From: Bubalus kerabau
Lineage: Eukaryota; Chordata; Mammalia; Artiodactyla; Bovidae
Reading direction: 5' to 3'
Length of the DNA: 64,000 bases
Assembly (NCBI RefSeq): GCF_029407905.1
Contig: NC_073624.1
Coordinates: 114,204,001 to 114,268,000 of the forward strand
Under the pieces are notes generated by a model. That model ran no database searches. It had not been told where the DNA came from and saw only the letters and a list, made by a program, of their open reading frames with translations. This document shows, piece by piece, positions 1 to 11,319 of this stretch. Every line of letters starts with the position of its first letter. Positions within the stretch are counted from its first letter, which is position 1. Position numbers and translations under genes: made by a program.

Positions 1-870
1 ATATTTTCCTCAAGCAGCTCCCTCTTCTTCTCCCGAAGACCTGGTCATATTCCAGTATCAATGCCACTTGATGGTTTCTAGCGTTTCTATTTCTTCCTCT
101 GCATCAGCGTTTAAAATAGTCTCCGCTTTCTGCTTGAAGATACTTAAAACATAAGTAATACATGTTCTCACCTCCATCTGAACACAAGTTTCATTTAAAA
201 TGTGATTTTTTTTCATGTGAGTGGAATTTGCGCTGTCGCCTCCATCTTGCTACAACCTTCATGGCAGGAAAATCTCTAACCTGGTGTAGTACTATCCTTT
301 TGTAATAGTCCTAACTTTTGCCAGTTGTGTTACATCAGTAGCTCCTCTGACCTCTGGCACATACTTTCTTAGCTCATCAACTTCTATTGGTTACTGGTCT
401 TCGATTTAACAGTAATTCAATTCGGTGGTTGCCCAGTTTACTACCGGTCTTACCCTCCTCAGCTATAGCAAACTGACCTTATAAGGTAGCTTTTCTTTTT
501 CACTGCAATAATTTTAGAGCATCTTCTAAGAGCTCCCTCTCCATGATAAACTCAAAGCAGCAGCTATAAGTAGCATAGCTGTCTCGGGAAAATGACTGTT
601 GCTTATGTGGGTTGCCTAGGAAAGCAGCCTGTGTGGAACTATAATGCATGACCCAAACTGCCCACATTTCTCTCTTTTTTTTTTTTTTTTTTTTTTGGTA
701 CTTTTCCCTTAGATTCACATGAATTCTTATATGCCCTAAAGATTTTAATAATAAAAATCATAAAATGATAAACATTCCCCTAGACTATATGGAGGATATA
801 AGTTTCCGTGAGATATGGTCCATACCCTTAAAGGAGCTTAAAATCAGTTTTGAAGGCAGATATGCACACA
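1..870. other. Unassigned DNA with a T-tract
   Basis: No confident gene. On the minus strand, roughly 400 down to 60 can be read in one frame as a charged, protein-like sequence (it includes VDELRKYVPEVRG and KAETILNADAEEEIETLE). It holds several stops and I do not recognise a family, so an old retropseudogene is only a possibility. A T-tract of about 26 bases lies at 671-696. Its position does not fit the poly-A tail of a minus-strand copy lying to its left. Confidence 0.3.
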
Positions 871-877
871 ATTAATA

Positions 878-1178
878 GGAGTAAAGGAAATCAGTCCTGA
901 ATATTCATTGGGAAGACTGATGCTGAAGCTGAAACTCCAATACTTTGGCCCCCTCATGCAAAGAACTGACTCATTCGAAAAGACCCTGATGCTGGGAAAG
1001 ATTGAACATGGGAGAAGAAGGGGATGACAGAGGATGAGATGGTTGGATGGCATCACCGACTCAATGGACATGAATTTGAGTAACCTCCAGGAGTTGGTGA
1101 TGGAAAGGGAAGCCTGGCGTGCTGAAGTCTATGAGGTTACAAAGAGTCGGACACGACTGAGCAGCTGAATTGAACTGG
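878..1178 (+). mobile_element. BovB LINE, 3' end fragment
   Basis: This is the last 300 bases of BovB. It covers the C-terminal ORF2 codons and ends in the short ACTG-rich tail (gagcagctgaattgaactgg). It is of the older lineage, with 'cctgaatattcattgg' and 'ctgggaaagattgaa' at the diagnostic positions. It is 5' truncated, as most BovB copies are, and cannot encode a working protein. Confidence 0.92.
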
Positions 1179-2071
1179 ATAGGAATAAATAAAGGTTGTA
1201 AAGGAGAAATTATGGAATGTTGAATTAATCTCGGTTGGCCTATTGAAATATTATAGGGGGAGAATATTTTTAACGTGATACATAAAACCTTGTTGTCTCA
1301 AACATTAGAAATCTTTACTGCGAAGGAAGCAGAGTAGATAGAAGGGATGCTCTTACAATTTATCCCAATAGCAGAAGAAACCCTAAAAAGTCAATATGGA
1401 TCTGGGGGTCACAGTACACTTATCATTCTGTGAGTGAATTTCAAACTTGAATCCACGGAGAATTTAGAATCCAAACAGAAAAAGCAGAAAAACATGTGCA
1501 TTATGACCTTTAAAAAGGAGCAGTGTTATTTAGTACTATTTAAACAACACACTACAAGTTGCACACCTGGTTAACAAGGCACTTACAAGTCTGAAGACTG
1601 ATTTCAATTCAAATAATTATGTTTGAATTCTATCATCATAGCTATCTTTCAAAGTTATCCTTACATTCTAAAGCACATTATTTTAAACTGTTACAAGGCC
1701 CGTTTTCATCCCCTCTGTGCATCCCTGTCTACCTTTGTCTACCTACAGGGGATAATAATGGAATCTGTTCTCAGTTTGTGAATATCGAGGACCCAAACTA
1801 ATAGCATAAGAAGAGCTGCATCCCATTCCCCTCTGAGGACCGGAACCATGTTCTTGCCAATACTTTCACTGCTTCCAGCTCCTCTGGCATCACGGCGGGT
1901 AGACCTCCAGAGGGCTTCCAGTTCTGCAGATGGAATTTGAGACAGTCTGCCATACAGAAGTCCTGCTCCTGTGCCCCACTGACTTACATTAGACTACCTG
2001 GAAATTGACAATGACTCTGATCTGCCTGAGTTAGGTTTGACTTATCTGGCCTTCATACTTTGGAGTTTAGT
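1179..2071. other. No feature recognised
   Basis: AT-rich DNA between two retroposons. The frames here are short, and I see no repeat family, RNA gene or exon that I can support. Confidence 0.5.
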
Positions 2072-2385
2072 TCTTTTTTTTTTTTTTTTTTTTTGAGTAT
2101 AGCCAATTAACAATGTTGTGATAGTTTCAGGTGGATGGCAAAGGGACTCAGTCATACATATACATGTATCCGTTCTCCCCCAGACTCTCCTTCTATCTAG
2201 GTTCTCACACAACATTGAGCAGCGTTCCCTGTGCTATACAGTAGGTCCTTGATGGTCATCCATTTTAAATATAGCAGAGTGTACATGTCAAGGTCAAACT
2301 CTCTAACTATCTCTTCCCCCATCCTTCCCAGCTCTGACAACCATAAGCTCATTGTCTAAGTCTGTGAGTCTGTTTCTGTAGGCCA
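2072..2385 (-). mobile_element. L1 3' end, antisense, 5' truncated
   Basis: A T-tract at about 2072-2093 is followed by the reverse complement of the artiodactyl L1 3' UTR. Recognisable text includes 'caatgttgtgatagtttcagg' shortened, 'gtgctatacagtaggtcc' and 'gagtctgtttctgta'. The T-tract marks the poly-A end, so the element runs on the minus strand. It stops at about 2385, inside the L1 sequence. Confidence 0.85.
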
Positions 2386-3898
2386 GGGACACAAGGGTCC
2401 TTTGTATTATACATTTAGACCATATTAGACATGGTACTTCAGGAGTATGATAGATTTGGTTAAATCAATTAAAAGTTATTTGGACAAATTTTGCAAATAA
2501 CATATGTGACATCTTGGTAATACCGTTTAGGGTCCCAAATATGTTGCTATAAAATAAAACCTGCAATCCATGCGTGGGTCTGATTCTGAAGGCATTCTCA
2601 AAAAGGAATTCACCAAATGTCTGTAATTCCCAAAATGATTACTTTAAAGATCATTTTCAATTTAGAAATATATTTTCTTCTCTCCCCAAAGCATATAATT
2701 TTATTGGCATATATATCCCAAAGTAATAAGTATGCTAAACTACACTGACAATACCATCTTGGGTTTATATCCATTATCATCACTTTTTAAAAAAATGTTA
2801 ATGGATCATAGGGTGTTCCAAGCCATACTTAAAACATTTTTTCCTAAATTCATTTAGGAAATTCATCCTTAATAGTAGAAGGATACCAGAGATACAAAAC
2901 TAGCTTTATTCTCTTTTCTGAAGCTCAAAGAGATTTGCAGAACTAATGCAAGTATTTATTAATATACATATTAATAATTTACTTCTCTAATTTTAACTTC
3001 AATAGCTAATTTTTATTTTAAGAAACTATCAAGGAGATGCAAAGTATTATAGAAACTTCATTTTCCCTTCAAAAAGCAAGGTAAAGCTTCTAAATTCTTC
3101 CCCAAACTACGCCTGCCCCAATTATGTCCTACCTTTTACAGTAGGAGGACAGTTTGGTCTTCCTACCTATTAATTATCAGACTTATTTGTAGAGACTATT
3201 GGTGAGAATGCAATCAGGACTTCTTTGAGTAAAAGTGGAATGATTGCATATGATGGTTTTACAACTGAGAAACTTAAAATGTGAGACAAATGTACCATGA
3301 AAAAGCAATCCAAAGTCTGTCTACATTTTAATCAATACTCTGACTAGTATCTGTAACCTGTAAAAACTCAACAATTCTCTTTAGCTTGGAAAGATTCAAC
3401 TGTTAAGAAATCTTCTTTAAGAAATTCATCTCTGGCTCTATAGACTGAGGCAGACTTCTTGGGAAATATGGTTCCAATGAGCATAAATATAGCCACCATC
3501 AACTTTGAGTGTGATCTATTTCACACAGGCAAATGATTTAGTCTTTAGCAGGTGTTTGGAAAGAAAATTAAATTTACAACATTAGGAACCAAATAATTTC
3601 TTCCTCAGGCCCCATGGTATGCCCACAATAATTGAAATCCTGTAAATAATTCAGGCTCTATCTGCCATGATGGCAGCCAGGACCCAATTTAGTAATATTC
3701 CAGGAAGCTAAGAGGGGTTGATGCTCTCTGACAGCAATGTGGGAACAAAGCCCTTTGCTGACATCAAAATATGACTTAATTCTCATCCAGTGGGCATACC
3801 TGATAGATACCAAGGCAAAGATTATTGCTCTTCAGAGATTTTTGTTAGCGACTCATTGCCTGGAGTCTCCTGACATGCTTTGTTAGCCCTTTGGTATG
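2386..3898. other. No feature recognised
   Basis: A 1.5 kb AT-rich stretch with no open frame of note, no simple-sequence array and no repeat family that I could name with confidence. Confidence 0.45.
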
Positions 3899-3914
3899 CA
3901 CTTCATTAGTCTCT

Positions 3915-4036
3915 TGGAGAAGGAAATGGAAATCCACTCCAGTGCTCTTGCCTGGAAAATCCCATGGACGGAGAAGCCTGGTAGGCTACAGTCCGTGGGG
4001 TCACAAAGAGTCGGACACGACTGAGTGACTTCACTT
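3915..4036 (+). mobile_element. Bov-tA/BOV-A2-type SINE, 5' truncated
   Basis: This is the SINE body from 'ggagaaggaaatgg' through 'gagtcggacacgactgag' to the 'cttcacttcactt' tail; the tRNA-like head is missing. It is bounded by a 16-base direct repeat, cacttcattagtctct, at 3899-3914 and 4037-4052. I read this as the target-site duplication of an L1/BovB-driven insertion. Confidence 0.9.
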
Positions 4037-4309
4037 CACTTCATTAGTCTCTGAATCAGTTTCTCCAGTTGCAGACACAGAACATTTGGTGATGAGTTTG
4101 TTTTGAACACGGCCCCAGCCCTCCTTCAGGTTCAATCCAACAGTGAAGATAAAACTTAAAGAGAAATAACAGTGTTTTAGGACTCTCATAAAAAGAAAAG
4201 TATATACAGCCTGTAAATGGGGTGCTTAAAACAATTGAGGGTAGCAGTGGGTCATCACTGATTCTCCCTTTAGCTTAGCATCCCCCAATCTAGCACCAAG
4301 TCATAAAAT

Positions 4310-4505
4310 CACAGCTTCTTCTACATTTAAATCCCTTTATTTCCCTCTAATCCCACTGTCCTCATCTTAATCCAGGCCACTACTCTCATTTTTAACTTAG
4401 ATCACAGCAAGCAACTCCTTAACAGATATGCATTCTTACCCTCTTTGTCTTCTTTATGTTCTTCAATGTAATAGAAGCTTGCGAAATGATTATTATCATT
4501 TAGAC
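4310..4505 (+). mobile_element. L2 LINE fragment (old)
   Basis: The text resembles the L2 3' region: a 'ctaatcccactgtcctcatcttaatccaggccac' type passage followed by 'acagcaagcaactcctta'. The copy is diverged and its edges are soft. The flanks 4053-4310 and 4505-5170 show no feature that I recognise. The frames at 4584-5019 have no recognisable domain and I do not call them genes. Confidence 0.5.
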
Positions 4506-5177
4506 ATACAGAAATAAACCATTTTGATTGTGATTGAAGAACTACCCTAAGACATTTCTGTCATCTGACTGAAGAACAGTTGCGTGTACCCCAAATGGCC
4601 AGCTGTTGACAGAAAGCTTGAGAAAGCAACTGTCATGCATGTTCACAAATCACAGCACAACCTTCTCGGCTGCACAAGCAAAAAGGAAAAAACACTTAGC
4701 TGCAGGAAGACAACTTCACACACCCACAGTGTTGTCACCTCTCCGAGTTTAATTAGAAACTTAAATCCAGAATAGTATGAAACTAATTAGACTTTCCTGT
4801 CTAAAGATGTTACAGTTGCCTTGTATTTTAATAACAGCAGCACAGAAGTTCACTGTGAGATGGATCCAGATAAAGGGAACATCTACAGCTTGCTATATAC
4901 AGCAATGCATGGAAGGAGCAGCTTCTCCTGTCTGTGCTCAAAATGCTTCCATTAAAGCCAAGGTCACTCTTAAATATTGCTGGTGGTACCTTGCAACTCA
5001 GAAGACAGGTAAGCAGTAGGCCGCCTTAGGGAGGATCACCAGTTTGCATGTTGGACTTACCTTTGACTGCTCAATGCACATCATGAGAGAATTCGCCATG
5101 CCGCACCTGGTGTTGATAGATGAAGGGGTGTCTCAAGGAAGCAGCTCTGATATTAAGCATATTAATGCTTAGACATA

Positions 5178-6640
5178 ATAAGCACTACTACAAACAAAGC
5201 AAATGGAGGTGATGGAATTCCAACTGAGCTATTTCAATTCCTAGAAGGTGATGTTGTTAAAGTGCTGCACTCATTATGTCAGCAACCCAGCAGTGGCCAC
5301 AGGACTGGAAAAGGTGAGTTTTCATTCCAGTCCTAAAGAAGGGCAATGCCAGAGAATGTTCAAACTACCAAACAACTGTGCTCATTTCAGATACTGGTAA
5401 GGTAATGCTCAAAAATCCTTCAAGCTAAGCTTCAACAGTATGTGAACTGAGAACTTGCAGATGTACAAACCGGGTTTAGAAAAGACAGGGGAACTAGATA
5501 TCAAATTGCCAACATCTGCTGAATGACAGAGAAAGCAAGGGAATTCCAGAGAAACATCTATTTCTCCTTTATTGACTATGCTAAAGCCACTGACCGTGTG
5601 GATCACAACAAACTGAAATATTCTTAAAGAGATGGGAGTACCAGATCACCTAACCTGTCTCCTGAAAAACTTGTATGTGGGTCAAGGAACAACAGTGAGA
5701 ACCAGCCATGGAACAACAGCCTGGTTCAAGATTGGGAAAGGAGTACAACAAAACTGTATATTGTCACTCTGCTTCTTTATCTTCTATGCAGAGTACATCA
5801 TGCAAAATGCTGGACTGGATGAATCACAAGCTGGAATCAAGATTGCCAGGAGAAATATCAACAACCTCAGATATGCAGATGATACCACTCTAATGCAGAA
5901 ATTGATGAGAGGTTAAAAAGGCTCTTAATGGGAGTGAAAGAGGAGAGAGGAAAAGCTGGCTTGAAATTCAACATTCAAAATACTATGATCATGGCATCCG
6001 TTCCTATTGCTTCATGCGATTAGAAAGGGAAAAAATGGAAGCAGTGACAGATTTTATTTGATTTGACTCCAAAATCACAGTGGACAGTGTTTTCAGCCAT
6101 AAATTTAAAAGACATTTGCTCCCTAGAAGGAAAGCTATGACAAACCTAGAATCATATTAAAAAAGCAGAGATGCCACTTTGCCGACAAAGGTGCATACAG
6201 TCAAAGCTATGGTTTTTCCAATATCCATGTAAAGATGTGAGAGTTGCACCAAAAAGAAGGCTGAGCACCATAGAACTAATGCTTCGAATCGTGGTGCTGG
6301 AGAAGACTCTTGTGAACCTTTTGGACTACGAGGAGATCATATCAGTCATCCTAAAGGAAATCAACCCTGAATATTCTTTGGAAGAGCTGATGCTGAAGTT
6401 GAAGCTCCAATACTTTGCCCACGTGATGTGAAGAGCCAACTCACTGGAAAAGACCCTGATGCTGGGAAAGATTGAAGGCAGGAGGAGAAAGGGATGGCAG
6501 AGGATGAGATGGTTAGTATCACCAACTCAATGGACATGAATATGAGCAAACTTCAGGAGATAGTGGAGGGTAGATGAGCCTGGCGTGCTACAGTCCATGG
6601 GTTCACAAAGAGTCAGAGATGACTTAGGGACTGAACAACA
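5178..6640 (+). mobile_element. BovB LINE, 3' 1.46 kb with reverse-transcriptase domain
   Basis: This is a BovB copy that is 5' truncated within ORF2. It starts near 'aacaaagcaaatggaggtga' and ends in the tail at about 6640. The reverse-transcriptase catalytic box YADD is intact at 5872-5883, in a frame that stays open over 5632-5916. Elsewhere the frame is broken by stops and shifts; for example, the stretch after the box runs into a stop at 5914. The C-terminal half (5990-6640) is recognisable but degenerate, and the last part has small deletions. It is of the older BovB lineage and is a dead copy. Confidence 0.93.
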
Positions 6641-6814
6641 ACAATAACAAAAGCTGTCCTGTTTTCTCTCCCACCTCAACCATAAAATTACTTATCAATT
6701 CTCCACATATTTGGCTGTTTAAATGTCCATGTCCTTTCCTTTCCATTCATATGATCTTCCTTGTGTTTTAAACTTTCCTTCTTCTTCCCCTGAATGATTG
6801 TGATGCCTTCCTTG

Positions 6815-7210
6815 GGTTTGGGCCTCCAAATAATCCTTGTCCTGTCTCCAAACAATCATCTACTGTGCTGAATGACCTTCTCAAAATATTGATCTGGTCA
6901 TGTCACACTTCTGTGGGGTCCCCACTCCATAAACAGAATCCTGATTACTTTTCAGTCTGTCAACCTCTTTAAATGCTAACATCTGCCTGCTTCCTCACTC
7001 ATTACCTACCACTTCTTCTTTATTTCAATCTCTCTGCAGTATGTCTCATTCCCCACATGTATTCTATCTCTTCCTACGTCTGTACACACATACACTTAGC
7101 CCTCACTGCATGGAGGCAATCTGCTCAAACTTTTTCAAATTAGCACTTGTTGTTTTTCAAAAATCAGCTTAATAATCAACTCCAGGAAATTTCCTTTTCA
7201 TTTCAATTTA
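6815..7210 (+). mobile_element. L2 LINE fragment
   Basis: Hallmarks of the L2 3' region are readable in order: 'gatctggtcatgtcac', 'tgtggggtccccactcc' and then 'ctcactcattacctacc'. The copy is diverged, as expected for an element predating placental radiation. L2 text seems to resume at 7590. Confidence 0.7.
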
Positions 7211-7389
7211 AATATTATTGTGTATCATCCCTTCTGGGTCTTTTATACATATAAAGAGTTATATAATAACAGTGGAAATGTACCTGTCTCCAGTGTTAAA
7301 CTATTTCCAGAGATCCAGTTTAATCAATTTGATTATGAGTCTTACAAAAGAACAAAGTAGGATGCTCTTCAAAGGAGGATGTTGTCTGA

Positions 7390-7545
7390 AGTCAGAACAC
7401 CTATTTTCAAGTCCATGTTCTTCCCCTTAATAGCTGTGACCTCAATCATCATTTAATCTTTTATGTTTCATTTCCTCACCTGTTATAAAGTAAATGATCA
7501 TGATAAGAAATCAGTTGAAGGAAAAAAGTGAAATGAGACTTAATA
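7390..7545 (-). mobile_element. MIR SINE fragment, antisense
   Basis: The reverse complement of the MIR core is visible as 'ttaatagctgtgacctcaatcatc', shortened from the usual 'agctgtgtgaccttgggcaa', followed by 'catttcctcacctgttataaa'. It sits between two L2 segments. Confidence 0.6.
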
Positions 7546-7589
7546 AATGAAAGCATTTTTTATCTATAAAATATGAAAACATATTACTA

Positions 7590-7690
7590 TCCTATGACCT
7601 TGAGAGCTCCTTGGCCGCAGAGACCATGTTTTGACATCTCTGTATGATTCTTCTCCCTTCACAGTCAGGCTTAGCTTAACACTGATCTGG
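7590..7690 (+). mobile_element. L2 LINE 3' fragment
   Basis: The passage 'gagagctccttggccgcag', then 'agaccatgttttgacatctc', matches the characteristic L2 'gagctccttgagggcaggg' block. It probably belongs to the same copy as 6815-7210, with a MIR between. From 7690 to 8490 I recognise nothing. Confidence 0.6.
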
Positions 7691-8489
7691 TACAAAATTC
7701 GGGTTTCATAAAAATATGTTGCTTTTTAACTAGTAGTGAGAAAAGTAAGCTTTTTACTTTAAAATTTGTAAAGACTTTTTGTTGCAAAACTTCACCTAAA
7801 AGGGAAAAAGCACTGTAAGAAGCATGAATACTTAAAACTTGAACTTAGCACATTAATTAGACTCCTGAAGAGTAAAAAGAATAAAAGAGACAAAAATAAT
7901 AAAATTCAATAACATCTACTACAATGTGTTCTTGACTTTTTTGGAGAGAGTATAATTCAAGGAATAGCAATTTAAATTTGAGAACCTTCTTCTAGAACTT
8001 TCCTTGGACAGTTGAGGAGCATACATTTTGTTTTGTAATTTTGTCTAAAACTTTGCAGCCATTTCCAACACCTGGAAACCCTTCCTCTCACGTAGAAGTT
8101 ATTAGAGTCTTGCTTCCAGATGTCTTCCTAGAGTTGGCATTCCTAGAGATTTGTCATTATCTCTGACTGCCACTCTTACTTCCTCAGTTATGATTCTGTT
8201 TCTATGATATTTTTGGCAAGTTATGATACAGAAACTATTATAGCCATCAGCTCAAGCAAAAATATGTTAGAAACACAGTTCTTGATAGATTTGAGGGGAA
8301 ATCCAATATAGGTAAGATACTATCCTTTTTGGGGGGTATAATTCAATATTGTTTTAAATACTGCAGACAAATTATGATATATGGACTGATAAATACCTTA
8401 CAGGACACACAGCAAAGTGTTGTGAGAATTGCACAGAAAGGACAGTTCACAATACTGGAGGATTTAAGGAAGGCACCATAGAGGAATTA

Positions 8490-8938
8490 AATTTTCTTAA
8501 TTGAAGTCTAATTGACTTACAGTATTATATTACCTTAAGATACACAGTGATCTAATATTTTATAGCTTATACTCCATTTTAAGTTGCTACAAAATAATGG
8601 CTATATTTTCCTCTGCTGTATAATATGTCCTTGTTGTTTATTCATTTTACACATACTAGTTGGTATCTCTTCATTTCCTACCCCTAACACGTCCCTCCCC
8701 CCCTCCCTCTTCCCACTGGTAACCACCAGTTGGTTCTCTACCTCTATCAGTCTGTTTCTGCTTTGTTATAATTATTTGTTCAATTTTTTGTAGATTCCAC
8801 ATATAAGTTTAAATAGTAACATACCGTATTTGTATTTCTTTACCTGACTTATTGCACTAAGCAAGAATACAGTCTAGGTCCCTCTACATTGCTCCAAATG
8901 GCAGGATTTCATCTTTTATGGCTGAGTAATATTCCACT
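8490..8938 (-). mobile_element. L1 3' UTR, antisense, outer element of a nest (left part)
   Basis: This is the reverse complement of L1 3' UTR, including 'gtaaccaccagttggttctc', 'gattccacatataag' and 'tggctgagtaatattcc'. It breaks off at 8938 where a BovB begins, and L1 text resumes at about 10206. About 350 bases that normally lie between these points in L1 are absent, so the BovB insertion or a later event removed them. Confidence 0.85.
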
Positions 8939-9114
8939 GACACTTACTCCTTGGAAGGAAAGTTATGACCAACCTAGATAGCATATTCAAAAGCAGAGAC
9001 ATTACTTTGCCAACAAAGGTCCGTCTAGTCAAGGCTATGGTTTTTCCAGTGGTCCTGTATGGATGTGAGAGTTGGACTGTGAAGAAAGCTGAGCACCAAA
9101 GAATTGATGCTTTT
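8939..9114 (+). mobile_element. BovB, left part of a split copy
   Basis: BovB ORF2 C-terminal codons ('cttactccttggaaggaaag' to 'caaagaattgatgctttt'), abutting the antisense L1 at 8938. The reading frame is locally intact and matches the older BovB lineage. It is interrupted at 9114 by a 708-base insertion and resumes at 9823 with a repeat of its last 18 bases. Confidence 0.93.
9097..9114. repeat. Target-site duplication, left copy
   Basis: caaagaattgatgctttt (18 bases), repeated exactly at 9823-9840. The sequence is normal BovB sequence and should occur only once in the element. The duplication therefore dates from insertion of the L1 between the copies. Confidence 0.95.
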
Positions 9115-9822
9115 TTTTTTTCTTTCTTCCATGTTTTATTGCATTTTTATTTAATTCGATGCTTTTTAAATAGATATTATATTTACATAAAGAAGCGAAA
9201 CAAAAGTTACTCTCAGTAAAAGTTATCTGCTGAGAATATGGTTCTTTTTTTTTAATTTATTAACATTTTTTTTAATTTTATTTTTAAACTTTACATAATT
9301 GTATTAGTTTTGCCAAATATCAAAATGAATCCGCCACAGGTTTACATGTGTTCCCCATCCTGAACCCTCCTCCCTCCTCCCTCCCCATACCCTCCCTCTG
9401 GGTCGTCCCAGTGCACCAGCCCCAAGCATCCAGTATTGTGCATCGAACCTGGACTGGCAACTCATTTCATACATGATATTTTACATGTTTCAATGCCATT
9501 CTCCCAAATCTTCCTACCCTCTCCCTCTCTCACAGAGTCCATAAGACTGTTCTATACATCAGTGTCTCTTTTGCTGTCTCGTACACAGGGTTATTGTTAC
9601 CATCTTTCTAAATTCCATATATATGCGTTAGTATACTGTATTGGTGTTTTTCTTTCTGGCTTACTTCACTCTGTATAATAGGCTCCAGTTTCATCCACCT
9701 CATTAGAACTGATTCAAATGTATTCTTTTTAATGGCTGAGTAATACTCCATTGTGTATATGTACTTACCCTCTTCTCTCCTCCCTATTAAAACACCTTAT
9801 TAGATTTTAAAATTTACCCTTT
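9115..9822 (-). mobile_element. Young L1 insertion with a probable 3' transduction
   Basis: This is a minus-strand retrotransposon inside BovB, flanked by a perfect 18-base target duplication. Read on the minus strand it has four parts. An unexplained ~56 bases (9822-9767) comes first, then L1 3' UTR (9766 to about 9270). A first A-rich tail follows near 9245-9290. About 120 non-L1 bases come next (9129-9245), then the terminal poly-A (9111-9120). The non-L1 part carries two AATAAA motifs (as 'ttaaataaaaat' and 'gcaataaaacat') close before the final poly-A. This is the expected structure when L1 transcription reads past its own weak signal to a downstream polyadenylation site. Confidence 0.85.
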
Positions 9823-10206
9823 CAAAGAATTGATGCTTTTGAACTGTGGTGTTGGAGAAGACTCTTGAGCATCCCTTGGACAGCAAGGAGATCCAACCAG
9901 TTCATCCTAAAGGAAATCATTCTTAAATATTCATTGGAAAGGACTGGATGTTGAAGCTGAAACTCCAATATGTTGGCCACCTGATGTGAAGAACTGACTC
10001 ACTGGAAAAGACCCTGATGCTGGGAAAAAATGAAGGCGGGAGGAGAAGGGGACAACAGAGGATGAGATGGTTGGATGGCATCAGCGACTGTATGGAAATA
10101 AGTTTGACTAAACTCCAGGAGTTAGAGATGGACAGGGAAGCCTGGTGTGCTGCAGTCCATGGAGTCGCAAAGTCAGACACGACTGAGCAACTGAACTGAA
10201 CTGAAG
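9823..10206 (+). mobile_element. BovB, right part of the split copy
   Basis: This continues the BovB of 8939-9114 after the duplicated target, from 'gaactgtggtgttggagaag' through the conserved 'gatgagatggttggatggca' to the tail 'gaactgaactgaagtg'. It is of the older lineage. The host L1 resumes immediately after it. Confidence 0.93.
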
Positions 10207-10625
10207 TGATTTTGACAGGTATGAGGTAATATCTCATTGTGGTTTTGATTCACATTTATCTGATTATTTACAATGTTGAACATCTTTTATGTGCCTGTTA
10301 GCCATCTGTATATCGCCTTTGGAAAAATATTTATTCAGGTCTTTCACCCATTTTCGAATTTAAAAAAATGTTGTTTTTTGATACTGAGTTGTATAAACTG
10401 TTTATATATGTTGGATATTAAGTCCTTATTGATCATATCACTTGCAAACATTTACTTCCATTCAGTAGGTTGTCTTTTCATTTTCTTAATGGTTTCTTTC
10501 ACTAAGCAAAAGTTTAATTAGGTCACTATTTGTTTCTGTTTGTTTTCATTTCTTTTGCCTTGAGAGACATATCCAAAAAAATATTGGTATAATTTATATC
10601 AGAATGTTCTGCCTATGCTCTAAGA
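10207..10625 (-). mobile_element. L1, outer element of the nest (right part)
   Basis: The antisense L1 text resumes as 'gtatgaggtaatatctcat' and 'tgtggttttgattcacat'. It continues through 'ttgtcttttcattttctt' to 'gttctgcctatgctcta', which lies in the ORF2/3' UTR transition of L1. Orientation matches 8490-8938. Confidence 0.85.
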
Positions 10626-10679
10626 ATTTTACATAGAGAAAGGGATTTTAAGCTACATGTTTTTTGGCAGGAGTGCAGA

Positions 10680-10830
10680 TTTTTCAGATAAAATCTGTAA
10701 TGGGCAAGAACGGAGAGAAAATGTGCATTCCAGGCAAGGAGAACTGCCTATTCAAAGGCCTAGAGACATGAAAGGACATAACGTATTTGAGAAAGGGTTG
10801 GAAAATTAACGTTTTAAATGATTCTGAATC
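10680..10830 (-). mobile_element. L2 fragment, antisense (short)
   Basis: 'gtgcattccaggcaaggag', 'ctgcctattcaaaggcc' and 'tagagacatgaaagg' mirror the L2 passage that reads 'ggcctttgcac...tgttcc...tggaatgc' on the other strand. Confidence 0.55.
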
Positions 10831-11189
10831 TGACCAAGAATGTTTATAGTGGTAGAGTATGGGACTACTTAAGAAAGTACAAAGGGGAAGTTGGGATTAT
10901 ATGTATATAGAATGTTTTTGGTCTAGGGAAACTTACAGCAGGGATAACTGCTTAAACCTGTCCCCTTGGTTCATCTTCTTCAACCATGCCCCCAAGTCTA
11001 GGCTGGAACATTATCATCAGGGTCCATTTTACATTATTACTGGTTAACCTCATGTCTGTTTCTTCCAAGGTAAAATCTCTTCCACCCTGGCCTCTCTACT
11101 GTGCCTAGTACAAGTTTATAAATGTACATCAAACTGAATACATATGTATCTCATTTAATTAAACTCCAAGGAACAATAATAAATATATG

Positions 11190-11312
11190 CTTTGCATTTC
11201 ACATAGCACTTGTGCATTATACTTATTAATGTGTTCAATACCCAATGAAGTGGGCAATACCATCATTCTCATTTGAATAGCTGAGTCAACTGAGAAACAA
11301 ACAAAAATTCTT
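11190..11312 (+). mobile_element. MIR SINE fragment
   Basis: 'ttaatgtgttcaatacccaa', 'tgaagtgggcaataccatc' and 'attctcatttgaatagctga' follow the MIR order 'tttaatcctcacaa...gaggta...ccattttacagatgag'. It is heavily diverged. Confidence 0.5.
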
Positions 11313-11319
11313 TCTCTTG

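Noticed and set aside
671..696. T-tract as the poly-A tail of a minus-strand retropseudogene covering 1-660
   Set aside because: A minus-strand insert would have its poly-A at its left edge, but this tract lies at the right of the protein-like frame.
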